From: Ruminococcus sp. AF46-10NS
GTDB lineage: Bacteria > Bacillota > Clostridia > Lachnospirales > Lachnospiraceae
Length of the DNA: 64,000 nt
Reading direction: 5' to 3'
Assembly: GCF_003474435.1 (NCBI RefSeq)
Contig: NZ_QRNF01000011.1
Location: forward strand, 29,203 to 93,202
The notes below the pieces were generated by a model. That model made no database searches. It was given only the letters and a program-made list of their open reading frames with translations, and was not told the DNA's origin. The translations under genes and the position numbers were made by a program. This document shows, in pieces, positions 1-9,420 of this stretch (the first letter of the stretch is position 1; every line of letters starts with the position of its first letter).

Positions 1-659
1 AGATCTGGAATACAAGCACAGTGAAAACAAGAATCTGCGCAGTTACAGTTGCAACAGCAGCGCCTGCAGTTCAAGTCTTGGGAAAGGTCCTGCACCAAGG
101 ATCAGGAGAGGATCCAGGATCATATTTCCCACAAGACCAAGAAAATTAGCTATAAGAGGAGCTCTGGAATCGCCCTGTGCTGTAAAAAGTCCGGTCAGTG
201 TCAGGTTCAGGAAGGAAAAAATGATCAGACCGCAGGTGATCAGCATGTAAGCTCTGGCAGCTGTATAAGTTTCTGCGTCTGTCAGGTTGAAAAATCCGAT
301 CAGCGGATCAAGAAATATAAGACAGACAGCCGCAAAAAGAAGTCCGAATAAAATGGTGATCTGCAGTGCACTGGCCGCATAGGAACGGGCTTCTTCATAG
401 TCTTTCCGTCCGCAGGCCTGGGCTGTATTAACCTGTCCGCCCATTCGCGGAAGGGCTACAAGGCCCTGGGAGAGCCAGACGTACATACCGCCAACACCCA
501 CACCTGCAACAGCTTTGGAACCAAGGAGGCCGATCCAGGCCATATCTGTGATGTTATAGCAGTTCCCAGGAGGGAAGACGCCATGATCGGCAGGGCCAGC
601 TCAGCCAGAGTCTTAAGGATCGGGCCTGAAGTAAGGTCAATTGATTTATTTTTTTTCAT
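1..659 (-). pseudogene. MATE family multidrug exporter, 5' part, frameshifted and cut by the window edge
   Basis: Encodes the N-terminal half of a MATE (multidrug and toxin extrusion) cation antiporter. The start ATG at 659 follows a GGAGG site on the minus strand. The N-terminus (MKKNKSIDLTSG...) runs into a typical first helix, but the frame breaks near 560, where restoring one T gives the family motif AYNITDMAW. A second single-base loss near 70 hides a continuation reading AGAAVATVTAQ, typical of the middle of MATE proteins. Both breaks are one-base losses, so sequencing error is as likely as decay. The gene continues beyond base 1. It lies just downstream of the HAD gene on the same strand. 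Confidence 0.8.
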
Positions 660-661
660 GG

Positions 662-1282
662 CTATCTGCAAACCTCCATAAGGTCAGCCGGAGCAGAGAT
701 CCGGTAGTCAGGATATTCCACTGCTCCGAAACCGTATTCTGCGAAAATAAAAGGAACTCTCGCCTTGCGGCAGGCGTTGAAATCTCCCAGTGTATCACCC
801 ACATATACAGGATCTTTTAAGTTAAAATCATCACGGATCTTCATGATATTGTCAGCCTTGGCCATTCCTGTATCACCAGGGCAGAGGTGGCCTTTAAAGT
901 AATGGCCGAAACCGGTAGATTTCAGGAATACTTCAATATATCCTGCCTGACAGTTGCTGACAATAAAAAGAGGAAAACGATGCGAAAGTGTATCCAGCGT
1001 TTCCTCAAGCTGAGGATACAGTGGCGCGCATTTGCGAAGCAGGGCTTCGTGCTCATCCTGGCAGCAGCCATCAATGATACGAAGCTGCTCAGATTCCGGC
1101 AATTCCGGGAAAAGTGCTTTCGCAATATCCGGAAGCAACTGCCCGAAAAGTCCCATCAGACGTCTGGAACTTACGTCTGTATCCATGTGTTCCGTATTTG
1201 TAAGATAATTACTCCAGGCTTCAGCCACGATCTCTGTGGAATCCCAGAGTGTACCGTCAACGTCAAAAATGATGCTGTCCAT
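662..1282 (-). CDS. HAD family hydrolase (phosphoglycolate phosphatase-like)
   Basis: A 206-residue cytoplasmic phosphatase of the haloacid dehalogenase superfamily. The nucleophile motif DVDGTLWDS is at residues 7-15, a SNC motif II follows after the helical cap, and the acidic GDTLGD motif IV is near residue 165. The cap size and motif spacing fit Gph/PgmB-like enzymes; the natural substrate (phosphoglycolate, sugar phosphate or other) cannot be told from sequence. It ends three bases before the start codon of the MATE gene, so the two are probably cotranscribed. The start at 1282 follows a GGGAGG-like site. Confidence 0.85.
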   Translation of the reverse strand: MDSIIFDVDGTLWDSTEIVAEAWSNYLTNTEHMDTDVSSRRLMGLFGQLLPDIAKALFPELPESEQLRIIDGCCQDEHEALLRKCAPLYPQLEETLDTLSHRFPLFIVSNCQAGYIEVFLKSTGFGHYFKGHLCPGDTGMAKADNIMKIRDDFNLKDPVYVGDTLGDFNACRKARVPFIFAEYGFGAVEYPDYRISAPADLMEVCR

Positions 1283-1397
1283 TAAAAAAACCTCCCAATA
1301 AAAGTGTATACAAATATAATTTTATAGGAGAAAAGATGAAAAAGCAACTGCCTTTTTGGGGATTTTATGTTATAGTAGGAAATGCGAGGTAAACAAT

Positions 1398-2195
1398 ATG
1401 AAATATAAAAATACGGTCAGAGGTATTTTTAAGGACAGACCTAACCGCTTTATCGCCCATGTCAGGATCGGCGATAAGCTGGAGACTGTCCACGTTAAGA
1501 ACACTGGCAGGTGCAGGGAACTTCTTGTTCCGGATGTGGAAGTCATCCTGGAAAAGAATGATAATCCAGCCAGAAAGACGAAATATGATCTGATCTGTGT
1601 AAATAAAGAAGGCCGCTGGATCAATATGGATTCCCAGGCACCAAATGCAGCAGCAGCGGAATGGATAGCAGCCGGGAATCTTTTCCGGGAAAAAGTTACT
1701 GTACAGAGGGAGAAGACTTACGGGAATTCCAGATTTGATCTTTATGTGGAATCGCTGGAACGGAAGGCTTTTATCGAGGTAAAAGGTGTCACCCTTGAGG
1801 AAAAAAATATTGTCCGTTTTCCGGACGCACCTACAATTCGCGGGGTCAAGCATCTGGAAGAACTGATTCGCGCAGGAAGAGATGGTTATGAAGCTTATCT
1901 TCTCCTGGTGATCCAGATGAAAGATGTGAAATATTTTGAACCAAACTGGGAGACACATCCGGAATTTGGGGAAACTCTGAGGAAAGCAGCTGCGGCAGGT
2001 GTTCATATCCTGGCTTATGACTGTGCCATTACAGAAGATTCCATGGAGATCTGTGATCCCGTGCCGGTGAATCTGGAAGATACATACAGCGCGAATCTAT
2101 GCGATCAGCATAAATTGCGTGAATCGCAAAGCGTGCTGCCGGACACGGAGCGGACAGCAACTGAGACAGGAACAGAGAGGAATACACATGCTTGA
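1398..2195 (+). CDS. sfsA: SfsA family DNA/RNA nuclease (sugar fermentation stimulation protein)
   Basis: SfsA family protein of 265 residues. The start at 1398 (MKYKNTVRG) is preferred over an in-frame upstream start because a GAGG site lies 8 bases before it. Family hallmarks are visible: RFIAHV near the N-terminus, VKNTGRCREL, SRFDLYVE, and the EVKGVTL block of the PD-(D/E)xK-like core. The body ends near DPVPVNLEDTY; the last about 30 residues are an atypical tail encoded by a repeat that also occurs in the 24.9-25.0 kb intergenic region. Its stop overlaps the start of mutY by 8 bases, suggesting translational coupling. Biological role in Firmicutes is poorly defined. Confidence 0.88.
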   Translation: MKYKNTVRGIFKDRPNRFIAHVRIGDKLETVHVKNTGRCRELLVPDVEVILEKNDNPARKTKYDLICVNKEGRWINMDSQAPNAAAAEWIAAGNLFREKVTVQREKTYGNSRFDLYVESLERKAFIEVKGVTLEEKNIVRFPDAPTIRGVKHLEELIRAGRDGYEAYLLLVIQMKDVKYFEPNWETHPEFGETLRKAAAAGVHILAYDCAITEDSMEICDPVPVNLEDTYSANLCDQHKLRESQSVLPDTERTATETGTERNTHA

Positions 2196-3243
2196 AAATA
2201 TTGCACAGCCCCTTCTGAAATGGTACGATAAGAACAAGAGAACCCTTCCATGGCGAGATAAAAACAATGCTTACTACACCTGGGTATCGGAGATCATGCT
2301 CCAGCAGACAAGAGTAGAAGCTGTGAAACCATATTTCCAGCGTTTTATCCGGGAACTGCCGGATGTGGCAAGTCTTGCAGCAGCACCAGAGGAACGCATC
2401 GTGAAACTATGGGAAGGGCTTGGTTATTACAGCAGAGTCCGCAACATGCAGAAAGCAGCTATCCAGGTGATGGAAAAATATAACGGAAAGATACCTGAAG
2501 ATTTTGAAACACTTCTCTCGTTAAGAGGAATAGGGAGATATACGGCAGGAGCTATTTCTTCCATTGCATATGGACATAAAGTTCCGGCAGTGGACGGCAA
2601 TGTTCTCCGTGTATATTCAAGGCTTACAGAGAGCCGGGAAGATATCATGAAGCAGTCCGTGCGGAAATCCGTGGAAGACCAGCTGAAAGAGATCATGCCG
2701 GGTGACAGACCGGGAGATTTTAACCAGGCTGTGATGGAGATCGGTGCGGTGGTCTGTGTGCCAAACGGAAAGGCGAAATGTGAGGTATGTCCTCTTGGTG
2801 AATTCTGTCTGGCAAGGAAACACGGAACTATGGAAGAACTTCCTGTAAAAGCTCCAAAGAAGGCCAGAAAAGTGGAAAACCGTACAGTTCTTGTAATACA
2901 GGATGGTACAGCAACTGCAATCCGGAGACGGCCGCCGGAAGGGCTTCTGGCAGGACTTTACGAGATTCCCAATATGGAAGGTCATCTGACACAGAAAGAA
3001 GCTCTCACACAGGTAAAGAATATCGGTCTGGAACCTCTCCGCATCGAACCATTGCCTGATGCAAAGCATATTTTTTCCCACATTGAGTGGAGAATGTGTG
3101 CTTACCGCATTGCAGTAGCGTCACTGGAAGAGGCCAGACATCAGGAATTTCTTTTTGTAGAAAAAAAAGAATCCGACAGAAAATATGCAATCCCATCTGC
3201 GTTTAGCGCATACACGAAATACATGAAGGAGGAAAACCCATGA
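2188..3243 (+). CDS. mutY: A/G-specific adenine glycosylase MutY
   Basis: Base-excision repair glycosylase of 351 residues that removes adenine mispaired with 8-oxoguanine. The catalytic glutamate lies in SEIMLQQT (E35), the helix-hairpin-helix in LRGIGRYTAGA (112-122), and the catalytic aspartate in VDGNV (D136). Four cysteines C190, C198, C201 and C207 form the 4Fe-4S cluster site. The C-terminal half is the NUDIX-like 8-oxoG recognition domain, with conserved FSHIEW near residue 300. The start at 2188 has a GAGAGG site and overlaps sfsA; its stop overlaps the next gene by 4 bases. Confidence 0.95.
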   Translation: MLENIAQPLLKWYDKNKRTLPWRDKNNAYYTWVSEIMLQQTRVEAVKPYFQRFIRELPDVASLAAAPEERIVKLWEGLGYYSRVRNMQKAAIQVMEKYNGKIPEDFETLLSLRGIGRYTAGAISSIAYGHKVPAVDGNVLRVYSRLTESREDIMKQSVRKSVEDQLKEIMPGDRPGDFNQAVMEIGAVVCVPNGKAKCEVCPLGEFCLARKHGTMEELPVKAPKKARKVENRTVLVIQDGTATAIRRRPPEGLLAGLYEIPNMEGHLTQKEALTQVKNIGLEPLRIEPLPDAKHIFSHIEWRMCAYRIAVASLEEARHQEFLFVEKKESDRKYAIPSAFSAYTKYMKEENP

Positions 3244-4256
3244 AACTTTTGAGCGTAGCAATTCCATGCTATAATTCAGAGGCTTATATGTCAAAATGTA
3301 TCAATTCTCTGCTGATCGGAGGAGAAGAAGTGGAGATCATCATCGTAGATGACGGATCCAGCGACCGTACCGCTGAGATCGCAGACGATTATGCAGCAAA
3401 ATATCCGACCATCGTCAAGGCAATCCATCAGGAGAACGGAGGACACGGACAGGCGGTAAATACCGGAATCCGTAATGCCACAGGTCTCTATTTCAAGGTT
3501 GTTGACAGTGATGACTGGGTAAATCAGGATGCATATTATGAGATCCTTAAGACTCTTTATGAGCTGACACGTGGAGCGGAAACAGTAGATCTTCTGATCA
3601 GCAATTTTGTCTATGAGAAACAGGGAGCGACCCGCAAGAAAGTCATGCAGTACAGGCACTGTTTCCCGACGAATCAGATTTTTGGATGGGACGAAGTGCG
3701 CCATATGAAAAAAGGTCAGTACCTTCTGATGCACTCCATGATCTACAGAACGAAACTTCTCCACGACTGTGGAATGGAGCTTCCGAAGCATACATTTTAT
3801 GTAGATAACCTGTTTGCTTTTGAACCTCTTCCGTATGTGAAGAATCTTTATTATCTGGATGTGAACTTCTACAGATATTTTATCGGAAGAGATGATCAGT
3901 CTGTCAATGAGAAGGTCATGATCAAGAGAATCGATCAGCAGATACGTGTAAACAAGCTGATGGTAGATGCATATCTGAAAGCCAGCGTAAGCAACCGCAG
4001 GCTTCGCATGTACATGTTCAGTTATCTGGATATTATTACAACAGTTTCTTCTATTATGTTGGTAAGAGCCGGCACACAGGAATGTCTGGACAAGAGACAG
4101 GAACTTCAGGATTACATTAAAAATCAGAATATGGGACTTTACCGAAAACTGAGGAGAAGTCTTTTTGGAAGAGTATCCAACCTTCCTGGAAGGGGCGGAA
4201 GAAAGATGTTCGTGGCAGCATATAAGATCTGCCAGAAGTTCTATGGATTTAACTAA
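3240..4256 (+). CDS. Family 2 glycosyltransferase
   Basis: A 338-residue GT-A fold glycosyltransferase (GT2). The N-terminus LLSVAIPCYNSEAYM and IIIVDDGSSDRT form the nucleotide-sugar site, and VVDSDDW near residue 88 is the metal-binding DxD. No transmembrane helices are evident, so it is probably cytoplasmic or membrane-peripheral and transfers sugar to an envelope or exopolysaccharide acceptor; the acceptor is unknown. The ATGA overlap with mutY suggests cotranscription. The C-terminal third is basic. It is followed by a strong terminator. Confidence 0.88.
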   Translation: MKLLSVAIPCYNSEAYMSKCINSLLIGGEEVEIIIVDDGSSDRTAEIADDYAAKYPTIVKAIHQENGGHGQAVNTGIRNATGLYFKVVDSDDWVNQDAYYEILKTLYELTRGAETVDLLISNFVYEKQGATRKKVMQYRHCFPTNQIFGWDEVRHMKKGQYLLMHSMIYRTKLLHDCGMELPKHTFYVDNLFAFEPLPYVKNLYYLDVNFYRYFIGRDDQSVNEKVMIKRIDQQIRVNKLMVDAYLKASVSNRRLRMYMFSYLDIITTVSSIMLVRAGTQECLDKRQELQDYIKNQNMGLYRKLRRSLFGRVSNLPGRGGRKMFVAAYKICQKFYGFN

Positions 4257-4329
4257 ATCGGGAATACAAAAAGATGACTCAGGTTCTGTCTGCTGCGGAC
4301 AGGACCTGAAGTTATATTATCATAAAAAT

Positions 4330-4386
4330 AGCTCCGGATCTGGAATCCATATCAGATAATGAAATTCCAGCTTCGGAGCTGTTTTT
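4330..4386. terminator. Bidirectional intrinsic terminator between convergent genes
   Basis: AGCTCCG at 4330 pairs with CGGAGCT ending at 4380, with further pairing through TGGAAT/ATTCCA inside, followed by a T run on the plus strand and A-rich sequence on the left arm. It separates the glycosyltransferase gene from the convergent PAP2 gene. Confidence 0.75.
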
Positions 4387-4398
4387 ATCAGGGATGAA

Positions 4399-5100
4399 TT
4401 ATAAATTCTGTTCCAGATTCTGCTTCCTGTTCTTCTTATGGATCTGGCTCATGGCACGCTGCTCATCATATTCTTCTACTCTCTGCGGATAGAAGAGAAG
4501 GTGTCCGAACAGTGCCAGTGTTGTTCCAAGACATACATCAATTACAGAATGCTGTTTGATGAACATGGTTGAAAGAACAATGAGAGTGGACAGGATCAGA
4601 GATCCTATCTGGATCCACTTCTTATTCTTTAATGCCTGGCAGTGGCGGATGGCAAAATAAACTGCCAGTGAGTTGAACACATGGATGCTTGGCAGGATAT
4701 TAGTCGGTGTATCGGAACGGTAGATACATGCGACAAGCTGCGTAAGTATGTTATTACGTGGGAATACAGCCGGACGGAGATACTGGATATTCGGGTAGAC
4801 ATAGGAGACTACAAGAAAAACAGTCATTCCCATCATCAGGTTAAAGATCAGCTGAAAATATTCCCTCTTATTCTTATTGAGGAACAGAAAATATGCAACT
4901 GTGAGGATCACATATGGAAACCACAGAAGGTACGGTATAATAAAGATCTCACAGAACGGGATCATATCGTCAAAAACAGTATGTACAATGTGGTAGGAAT
5001 GTACAGGCCGCTGTTCCAGATAATTAAACAGGATAAGATATACGATAAAATAACTGAGGATCACAAAACCGTGCCTGTATTTTTTTATCTTACTCAACAT
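4399..5100 (-). CDS. PAP2 superfamily membrane phosphatase
   Basis: An integral membrane protein of about 233 residues with at least five hydrophobic helices. The start at 5100 (MLSKIKKYRHG) has an AAGGAAG site 6 bases upstream; an in-frame start at 5139 lacks one. LPSIHVFNS corresponds to the PSGH motif with G replaced by I, and QHSVIDV to the SRxxxxxHxxxD motif. These suggest a phosphatidic acid or polyprenyl-diphosphate phosphatase facing outward. It lies 84 bases downstream of the diacylglycerol-kinase-like gene on the same strand, so the two may form a phosphatidate/diacylglycerol cycle; that link is inferred from position. Confidence 0.8.
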   Translation of the reverse strand: MLSKIKKYRHGFVILSYFIVYLILFNYLEQRPVHSYHIVHTVFDDMIPFCEIFIIPYLLWFPYVILTVAYFLFLNKNKREYFQLIFNLMMGMTVFLVVSYVYPNIQYLRPAVFPRNNILTQLVACIYRSDTPTNILPSIHVFNSLAVYFAIRHCQALKNKKWIQIGSLILSTLIVLSTMFIKQHSVIDVCLGTTLALFGHLLFYPQRVEEYDEQRAMSQIHKKNRKQNLEQNL

Positions 5101-5184
5101 AACGCTTCCTTTCTTGAAGTATGTCCGGGTGCAGCTCATTAGTCGGATTGTTTACGATTCGGTTTGTTAAGTATCCACCTGCTA

Positions 5185-6117
5185 CTATAACACAGGCATT
5201 ATGATTTTTAAAGGTTTCTTTTCTATGGTCACAGAAAATTCACGCTGGATTCCGCCGGATTCTCCGTCTTTATGCACAGGAAGAGGATGGTCACTTCTAA
5301 TATGTACGTCCCTGCATTTAAAAATATGTACTCCTTTGATGCCTGTATGCCCGCCCCACAATGCACTGGGCAGACAGAGCAACATTTTAAATTTGGAAAT
5401 GCCTGCAATAACGATCACATCCAAGAGGCCGTCATCCGGTTTGGCATCCGGGCAGAATTTAAAACCCCCGCCTTCATATTTCTGGTTCATTGCAGTCGCA
5501 AACCAGGTCTTTGGGAATGTCTGCTCACCTTCTGTATCTGTCCGTACTGTGACAGTGGAAGGAGTAAGAAACAGAAACTGCTTCAGTGCTACCATAAGAT
5601 AGGTAAGTTTTCCAAGGTGAAGACGGTTGAGAAATTTTTTGCCAGGGGTGATTAGCACTTCCTGACATATCGCTGCATCGTAACCCATTCCCGCACTGAT
5701 TCCGAAACGGTAGGCATGTGCTCCAAGCTGGATCTTTGGAACATCCATAGGAACGATACGTTCTTTATTTAATATGGCGAAAAGTGCCTCTTCCGGGTTG
5801 CTGGGGAGGCCCATGCTCCGGCAGAAATCATTGCCTGAACCGGTGGGGATGAAGCCGAAGATCACATTGTCCAGATCTTCAATCCCTGTAAGTACTTCGT
5901 AAATAGTTCCATCACCGCCAACTGTGATCAGTGTCACCGGATCATCAGGTGTTCCTGATGCACTGATCTTACGTGCAAATTCTGTAGCGTGTCCCACATA
6001 CTCTGTGAGAAAATACTGATATGAAATCCCACGACTCTCCATGATGCTGCGAAGATGGTTCCAGATCTCACGTCCCTGGCCCGATCTTGAATTGGGATTC
6101 ACAATAAAAGAATACAT
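5185..6117 (-). CDS. Diacylglycerol kinase catalytic-domain lipid kinase (YegS/DagK-like)
   Basis: A 310-residue soluble lipid kinase. The family motifs are NPNSRSG at the N-terminus, VGGDGTIYEVL near residue 64, and PTGSGNDFCRS near residue 92, which bind ATP and phosphate. The C-terminal beta-sandwich contains the conserved PDGLLDV-like motif (PDDGLLDVI). The start at 6117 follows GGAGG. Family members phosphorylate diacylglycerol or related lipids; the exact lipid cannot be called here. The adjacent PAP2 phosphatase would carry out the reverse reaction. Confidence 0.88.
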   Translation of the reverse strand: MYSFIVNPNSRSGQGREIWNHLRSIMESRGISYQYFLTEYVGHATEFARKISASGTPDDPVTLITVGGDGTIYEVLTGIEDLDNVIFGFIPTGSGNDFCRSMGLPSNPEEALFAILNKERIVPMDVPKIQLGAHAYRFGISAGMGYDAAICQEVLITPGKKFLNRLHLGKLTYLMVALKQFLFLTPSTVTVRTDTEGEQTFPKTWFATAMNQKYEGGGFKFCPDAKPDDGLLDVIVIAGISKFKMLLCLPSALWGGHTGIKGVHIFKCRDVHIRSDHPLPVHKDGESGGIQREFSVTIEKKPLKIIMPVL

Positions 6118-6294
6118 ATGAAAACCTCCAAACTGCTGTCAGCTTTATCATAACATTGAAGACAGCGTTTTACAAATTAAAAATTCTTAAAGAATTCTAT
6201 ATTTTACATAAATTTAACGATTTTCCACGCATGGATTTTACCAAGAAAAATTATACTGGGAAACAGTGAAAGAAAAAAGATTCGGAGGAAAATT

Positions 6295-6969
6295 ATGATA
6301 TATCTGGTAGAGGATGACGAGAGCATCCGCGAACTTGTTGTATACACGCTAAACAGTCAGGGCCTTGAGGCTCAGGGGTTTGAGCGGCCTTCACTTTTCT
6401 GGAAAGCAATGGAAAAGGAGCTGCCGTCACTGGTACTTCTGGACATTATGCTTCCGGAGGAGGACGGCCTTTCCATTCTTAAAAAGATCCGGATCCGTCC
6501 TGATGTGCGGAAGCTTCCGGTGATCATGCTCACTGCGAAAGGCAGCGAATTTGATACAGTGGTGGGGCTGGACAGCGGAGCAGACGATTATATTCCGAAG
6601 CCTTTCCGTATGATGGAGCTGATCTCCAGAGTTCGGGCACTGCTTAGAAGATCCGAGGATAACGGAGCTGAAGAATACCGGATGGGCAATCTTTATGTAT
6701 GCCCGGGAAGACATGAGGTGACAGTTGACAGAGAACCTGTGAACCTGACTTTAAAAGAATATGAAATGCTTTGTCTTCTTTTAAAAAACAGCGGCACAGT
6801 GCTATCCAGGACTCAGCTTCTTAATCAGATCTGGGGATATGAGTTCGATGGAGAGAGCAGAACTGTGGATGTGCATATACGAACCCTTCGCCAGAAGCTT
6901 GGCACAGCCGGAGATATGGTGGAAACCATCCGGGGAGTAGGATATAAGATCAGCGGAAAAACTGCATAA
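6295..6969 (+). CDS. OmpR/PhoB-family response regulator, no adjacent kinase
   Basis: A 224-residue two-component regulator. The receiver domain (1-115) has the acidic pair EDDES at residues 5-9, the phospho-acceptor aspartate in VLLDIMLP, and the switch lysine in YIPKPFR. The C-terminal half is a winged helix with the recognition region SRTVDVHIRTLRQKLG. The GGAGG site is 8 bases upstream of the ATG. No histidine kinase flanks it, so its partner must be elsewhere. The upstream region contains an inverted repeat around 6181-6197 (AAATTCTTAAAGAATT) that could be an autoregulatory site. Confidence 0.92.
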   Translation: MIYLVEDDESIRELVVYTLNSQGLEAQGFERPSLFWKAMEKELPSLVLLDIMLPEEDGLSILKKIRIRPDVRKLPVIMLTAKGSEFDTVVGLDSGADDYIPKPFRMMELISRVRALLRRSEDNGAEEYRMGNLYVCPGRHEVTVDREPVNLTLKEYEMLCLLLKNSGTVLSRTQLLNQIWGYEFDGESRTVDVHIRTLRQKLGTAGDMVETIRGVGYKISGKTA

Positions 6970-7011
6970 CAGGAAATAAAAAAAGAGCATTTCGACGGAA
7001 AAAAGGCCACG

Positions 7012-7038
7012 GCACTTTTCTGGACGAAGTGCTTTTTT
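7012..7038 (+). terminator. Intrinsic terminator after the response regulator
   Basis: GCACTT pairs with AAGTGC around a 9-base loop and is followed by six T residues. It lies 43 bases after the regulator stop codon and upstream of topB. Confidence 0.7.
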
Positions 7039-7109
7039 CATGCTATAATAGGTGAACCCTGAAGCATATCTGAAAAATGCTTTAAAGAGCAAGAGGTGAA
7101 ATATAAAAT

Positions 7110-9305
7110 ATGAAATCATTAGTTATCGCGGAGAAGCCATCCGTTGCCAGAGATATCGCCAGAGTTCTCCACTGTAATCAGAAAGGGAACGGAACCCTTG
7201 AGGGGAAGGATTATGTAGTAACCTGGGCACTGGGCCATCTGGTAACACTGGCTGATCCGGAAGAATACGATAAAAAATATACGAAATGGGAGCTTGCAAC
7301 CCTTCCCATGATGCCTGAGAAGATGAAACTGGTGGTGATCCGCCAGACATCCAGGCAGTATAATGCAGTGAAGACACAGCTTTACAGGAAGGATATCGGA
7401 GAGATCATCATTGCCACAGATGCAGGCCGTGAGGGAGAACTGGTTGCCAGATGGATTCTTGCCAAGGCAGACTGCCATAAACCTATCAAACGTCTGTGGA
7501 TCTCATCTGTAACGGATAAGGCGATCAGAGATGGATTCGCACACCTTAAGAATGGTCATGATTATGATAATCTCTACCGTGCTGCACAGGCGAGGGCGGA
7601 GGCAGACTGGCTGGTTGGAATGAATGGAACAAGAGCACTGACCTGCAAATATAATGCACAGCTTTCCTGTGGACGGGTGCAGACACCGACACTTGCCATG
7701 ATCGCAAGGCGAGAGCAGGAGATACGGGAATTCAGGCCGGAAGATTATTACGGGATTACCTTACAGGCAGGGAATGTGTGCTGGACATGGAGAGACAAAA
7801 AGAGCGGAAGCCTCCGGACCTTTAAGAAAGAACGTGCACAGGAGATCCAGGCGAAAGCAGGAAAAAGCAGCTTCACAGTAACCAAAGTATCCAGAAAACC
7901 GAAGAAAACGTTTTCGCCGGGACTCTATGATCTGACAACACTTCAGAGAGAAGCCAATCAGAAATATGGATTTTCCGCAAAGGAAACCTTAAATATCATG
8001 CAGAGACTGTATGAGAACCATAAGGTACTTACCTATCCGCGAACTGATTCCAGATATATAGGAAAAGATGTGGTTCCTACTATTAAGGAGCGTCTCCAGG
8101 CATGCGGAACAGGTCCTTACCGGAAACTTGCGGGAGCACTTGCCAATAAGCCGATCCAGGCCAATGCAGGTTTTGTAGACGATAAGAAGGTCAGCGACCA
8201 TCATGCGATCATTCCTACAGAACAGTTTGTACAGCTGGACCATATGACCAATGAAGAACGAAAGATCTATGATATGGTCGTGCGGAGGTTTTTAAGCGTG
8301 CTGTATCCGCCGGCTGTATTCGAGCAGGTAAGTATGGAAGGAACAGCAGCAGGAGAGACTTTTGCAGCAAGCGGACGTATTGTGAAAAGTGCAGGATGGA
8401 GAGAAGTATACGAAGGCGGCTGGCAGGACGACGAGGAGGATGATTCCCGGGAAAAGCTGAAAGATCAGAAGCTTCCGGAGCTGAAAGAAGGAGAAAACCT
8501 TACAGTGGAATCAGCTTCACTTACTAACGGAAAAACGAAACCGCCGGCAAGATTTACAGAAGCCACCCTTCTTGGCGCTATGGAGAATCCGGTTCATTTT
8601 ATGGAGAGCCACGACAAAAAGGCTGCCAGAACATTGGGGGAGACAGGCGGACTTGGAACTGTTGCAACAAGAGCTGATATCATTGAGAAGCTTTTTAACA
8701 GTTTTATGATGGAAAAAAGAGGAAATGATATATATATCACGTCCAAAGCGAAACAGCTTCTGGAACTTGTGCCTGAAGATCTGAAAAAACCTGAGCTTAC
8801 AGCTGACTGGGAGATGAAGCTTTCCGATATTGCCTGCGGAAAACTCCGTCAGGATAAATTCCTCACAGGAATCCGTGAGTATGCCTGCGAGATCGTAGAT
8901 GAGATCAAGAGTGGACAGGGAACTTTCCGCCATGATAATATGACAAACAAGAAATGTCCGAACTGCGGCAAACATCTTCTTGCAGTTAACGGAAAAAATG
9001 CCAGTATGCTGGTGTGTGAGGACAGAGAGTGCGGATACAGGGAGACTGTTTCTAGGACAACCAATGCGCGCTGCCCGAAATGCCACAAGCGTATGGAGAT
9101 GCTTCTGAAAGGAAAAGAAGAGACCTTTGTGTGCAGGTGCGGATATAAAGAGAAACTTTCCTCTTTCCAGGCAAGAAGAGCCAGGGAAGGTGCAGGTGTT
9201 AATAAAAAGGATGTGCAGCGCTATCTTAAGAAGCAGCAGAAAGAGGCCAATGAGCCGGTGAATAACGCATTTGCACAGGCATTGTCCGGGATTAAACTGG
9301 ATTAG
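7110..9305 (+). CDS. topB: DNA topoisomerase III (type IA)
   Basis: A 731-residue type IA topoisomerase. The N-terminal Toprim domain starts KSLVIAEKPSVARDIA and contains TDAGREGELVAR. The active-site tyrosine is in LTYPRTDSRYI near residue 310, and SDHHAIIPT follows. The C-terminus carries two zinc-ribbon units (CPNCGKH...C...CGY and CPKCHKR...CRCGY). The length and the presence of zinc ribbons match TopB of Firmicutes rather than TopA. An AAGAGG site precedes the start. It relaxes negative supercoils and decatenates DNA. The next genes follow after about 115 bases. Confidence 0.95.
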   Translation: MKSLVIAEKPSVARDIARVLHCNQKGNGTLEGKDYVVTWALGHLVTLADPEEYDKKYTKWELATLPMMPEKMKLVVIRQTSRQYNAVKTQLYRKDIGEIIIATDAGREGELVARWILAKADCHKPIKRLWISSVTDKAIRDGFAHLKNGHDYDNLYRAAQARAEADWLVGMNGTRALTCKYNAQLSCGRVQTPTLAMIARREQEIREFRPEDYYGITLQAGNVCWTWRDKKSGSLRTFKKERAQEIQAKAGKSSFTVTKVSRKPKKTFSPGLYDLTTLQREANQKYGFSAKETLNIMQRLYENHKVLTYPRTDSRYIGKDVVPTIKERLQACGTGPYRKLAGALANKPIQANAGFVDDKKVSDHHAIIPTEQFVQLDHMTNEERKIYDMVVRRFLSVLYPPAVFEQVSMEGTAAGETFAASGRIVKSAGWREVYEGGWQDDEEDDSREKLKDQKLPELKEGENLTVESASLTNGKTKPPARFTEATLLGAMENPVHFMESHDKKAARTLGETGGLGTVATRADIIEKLFNSFMMEKRGNDIYITSKAKQLLELVPEDLKKPELTADWEMKLSDIACGKLRQDKFLTGIREYACEIVDEIKSGQGTFRHDNMTNKKCPNCGKHLLAVNGKNASMLVCEDRECGYRETVSRTTNARCPKCHKRMEMLLKGKEETFVCRCGYKEKLSSFQARRAREGAGVNKKDVQRYLKKQQKEANEPVNNAFAQALSGIKLD

Positions 9306-9420
9306 ATAACAGATAGAGCATGTTCACGAAACAGCAGTCGAAGCCTGAAAAGCGCCGGCAATTCCGGAATAGTGTGATCAGGTGCATGCATGCAGGACAG
9401 CAGAAAGAGAGGATTCGGAT

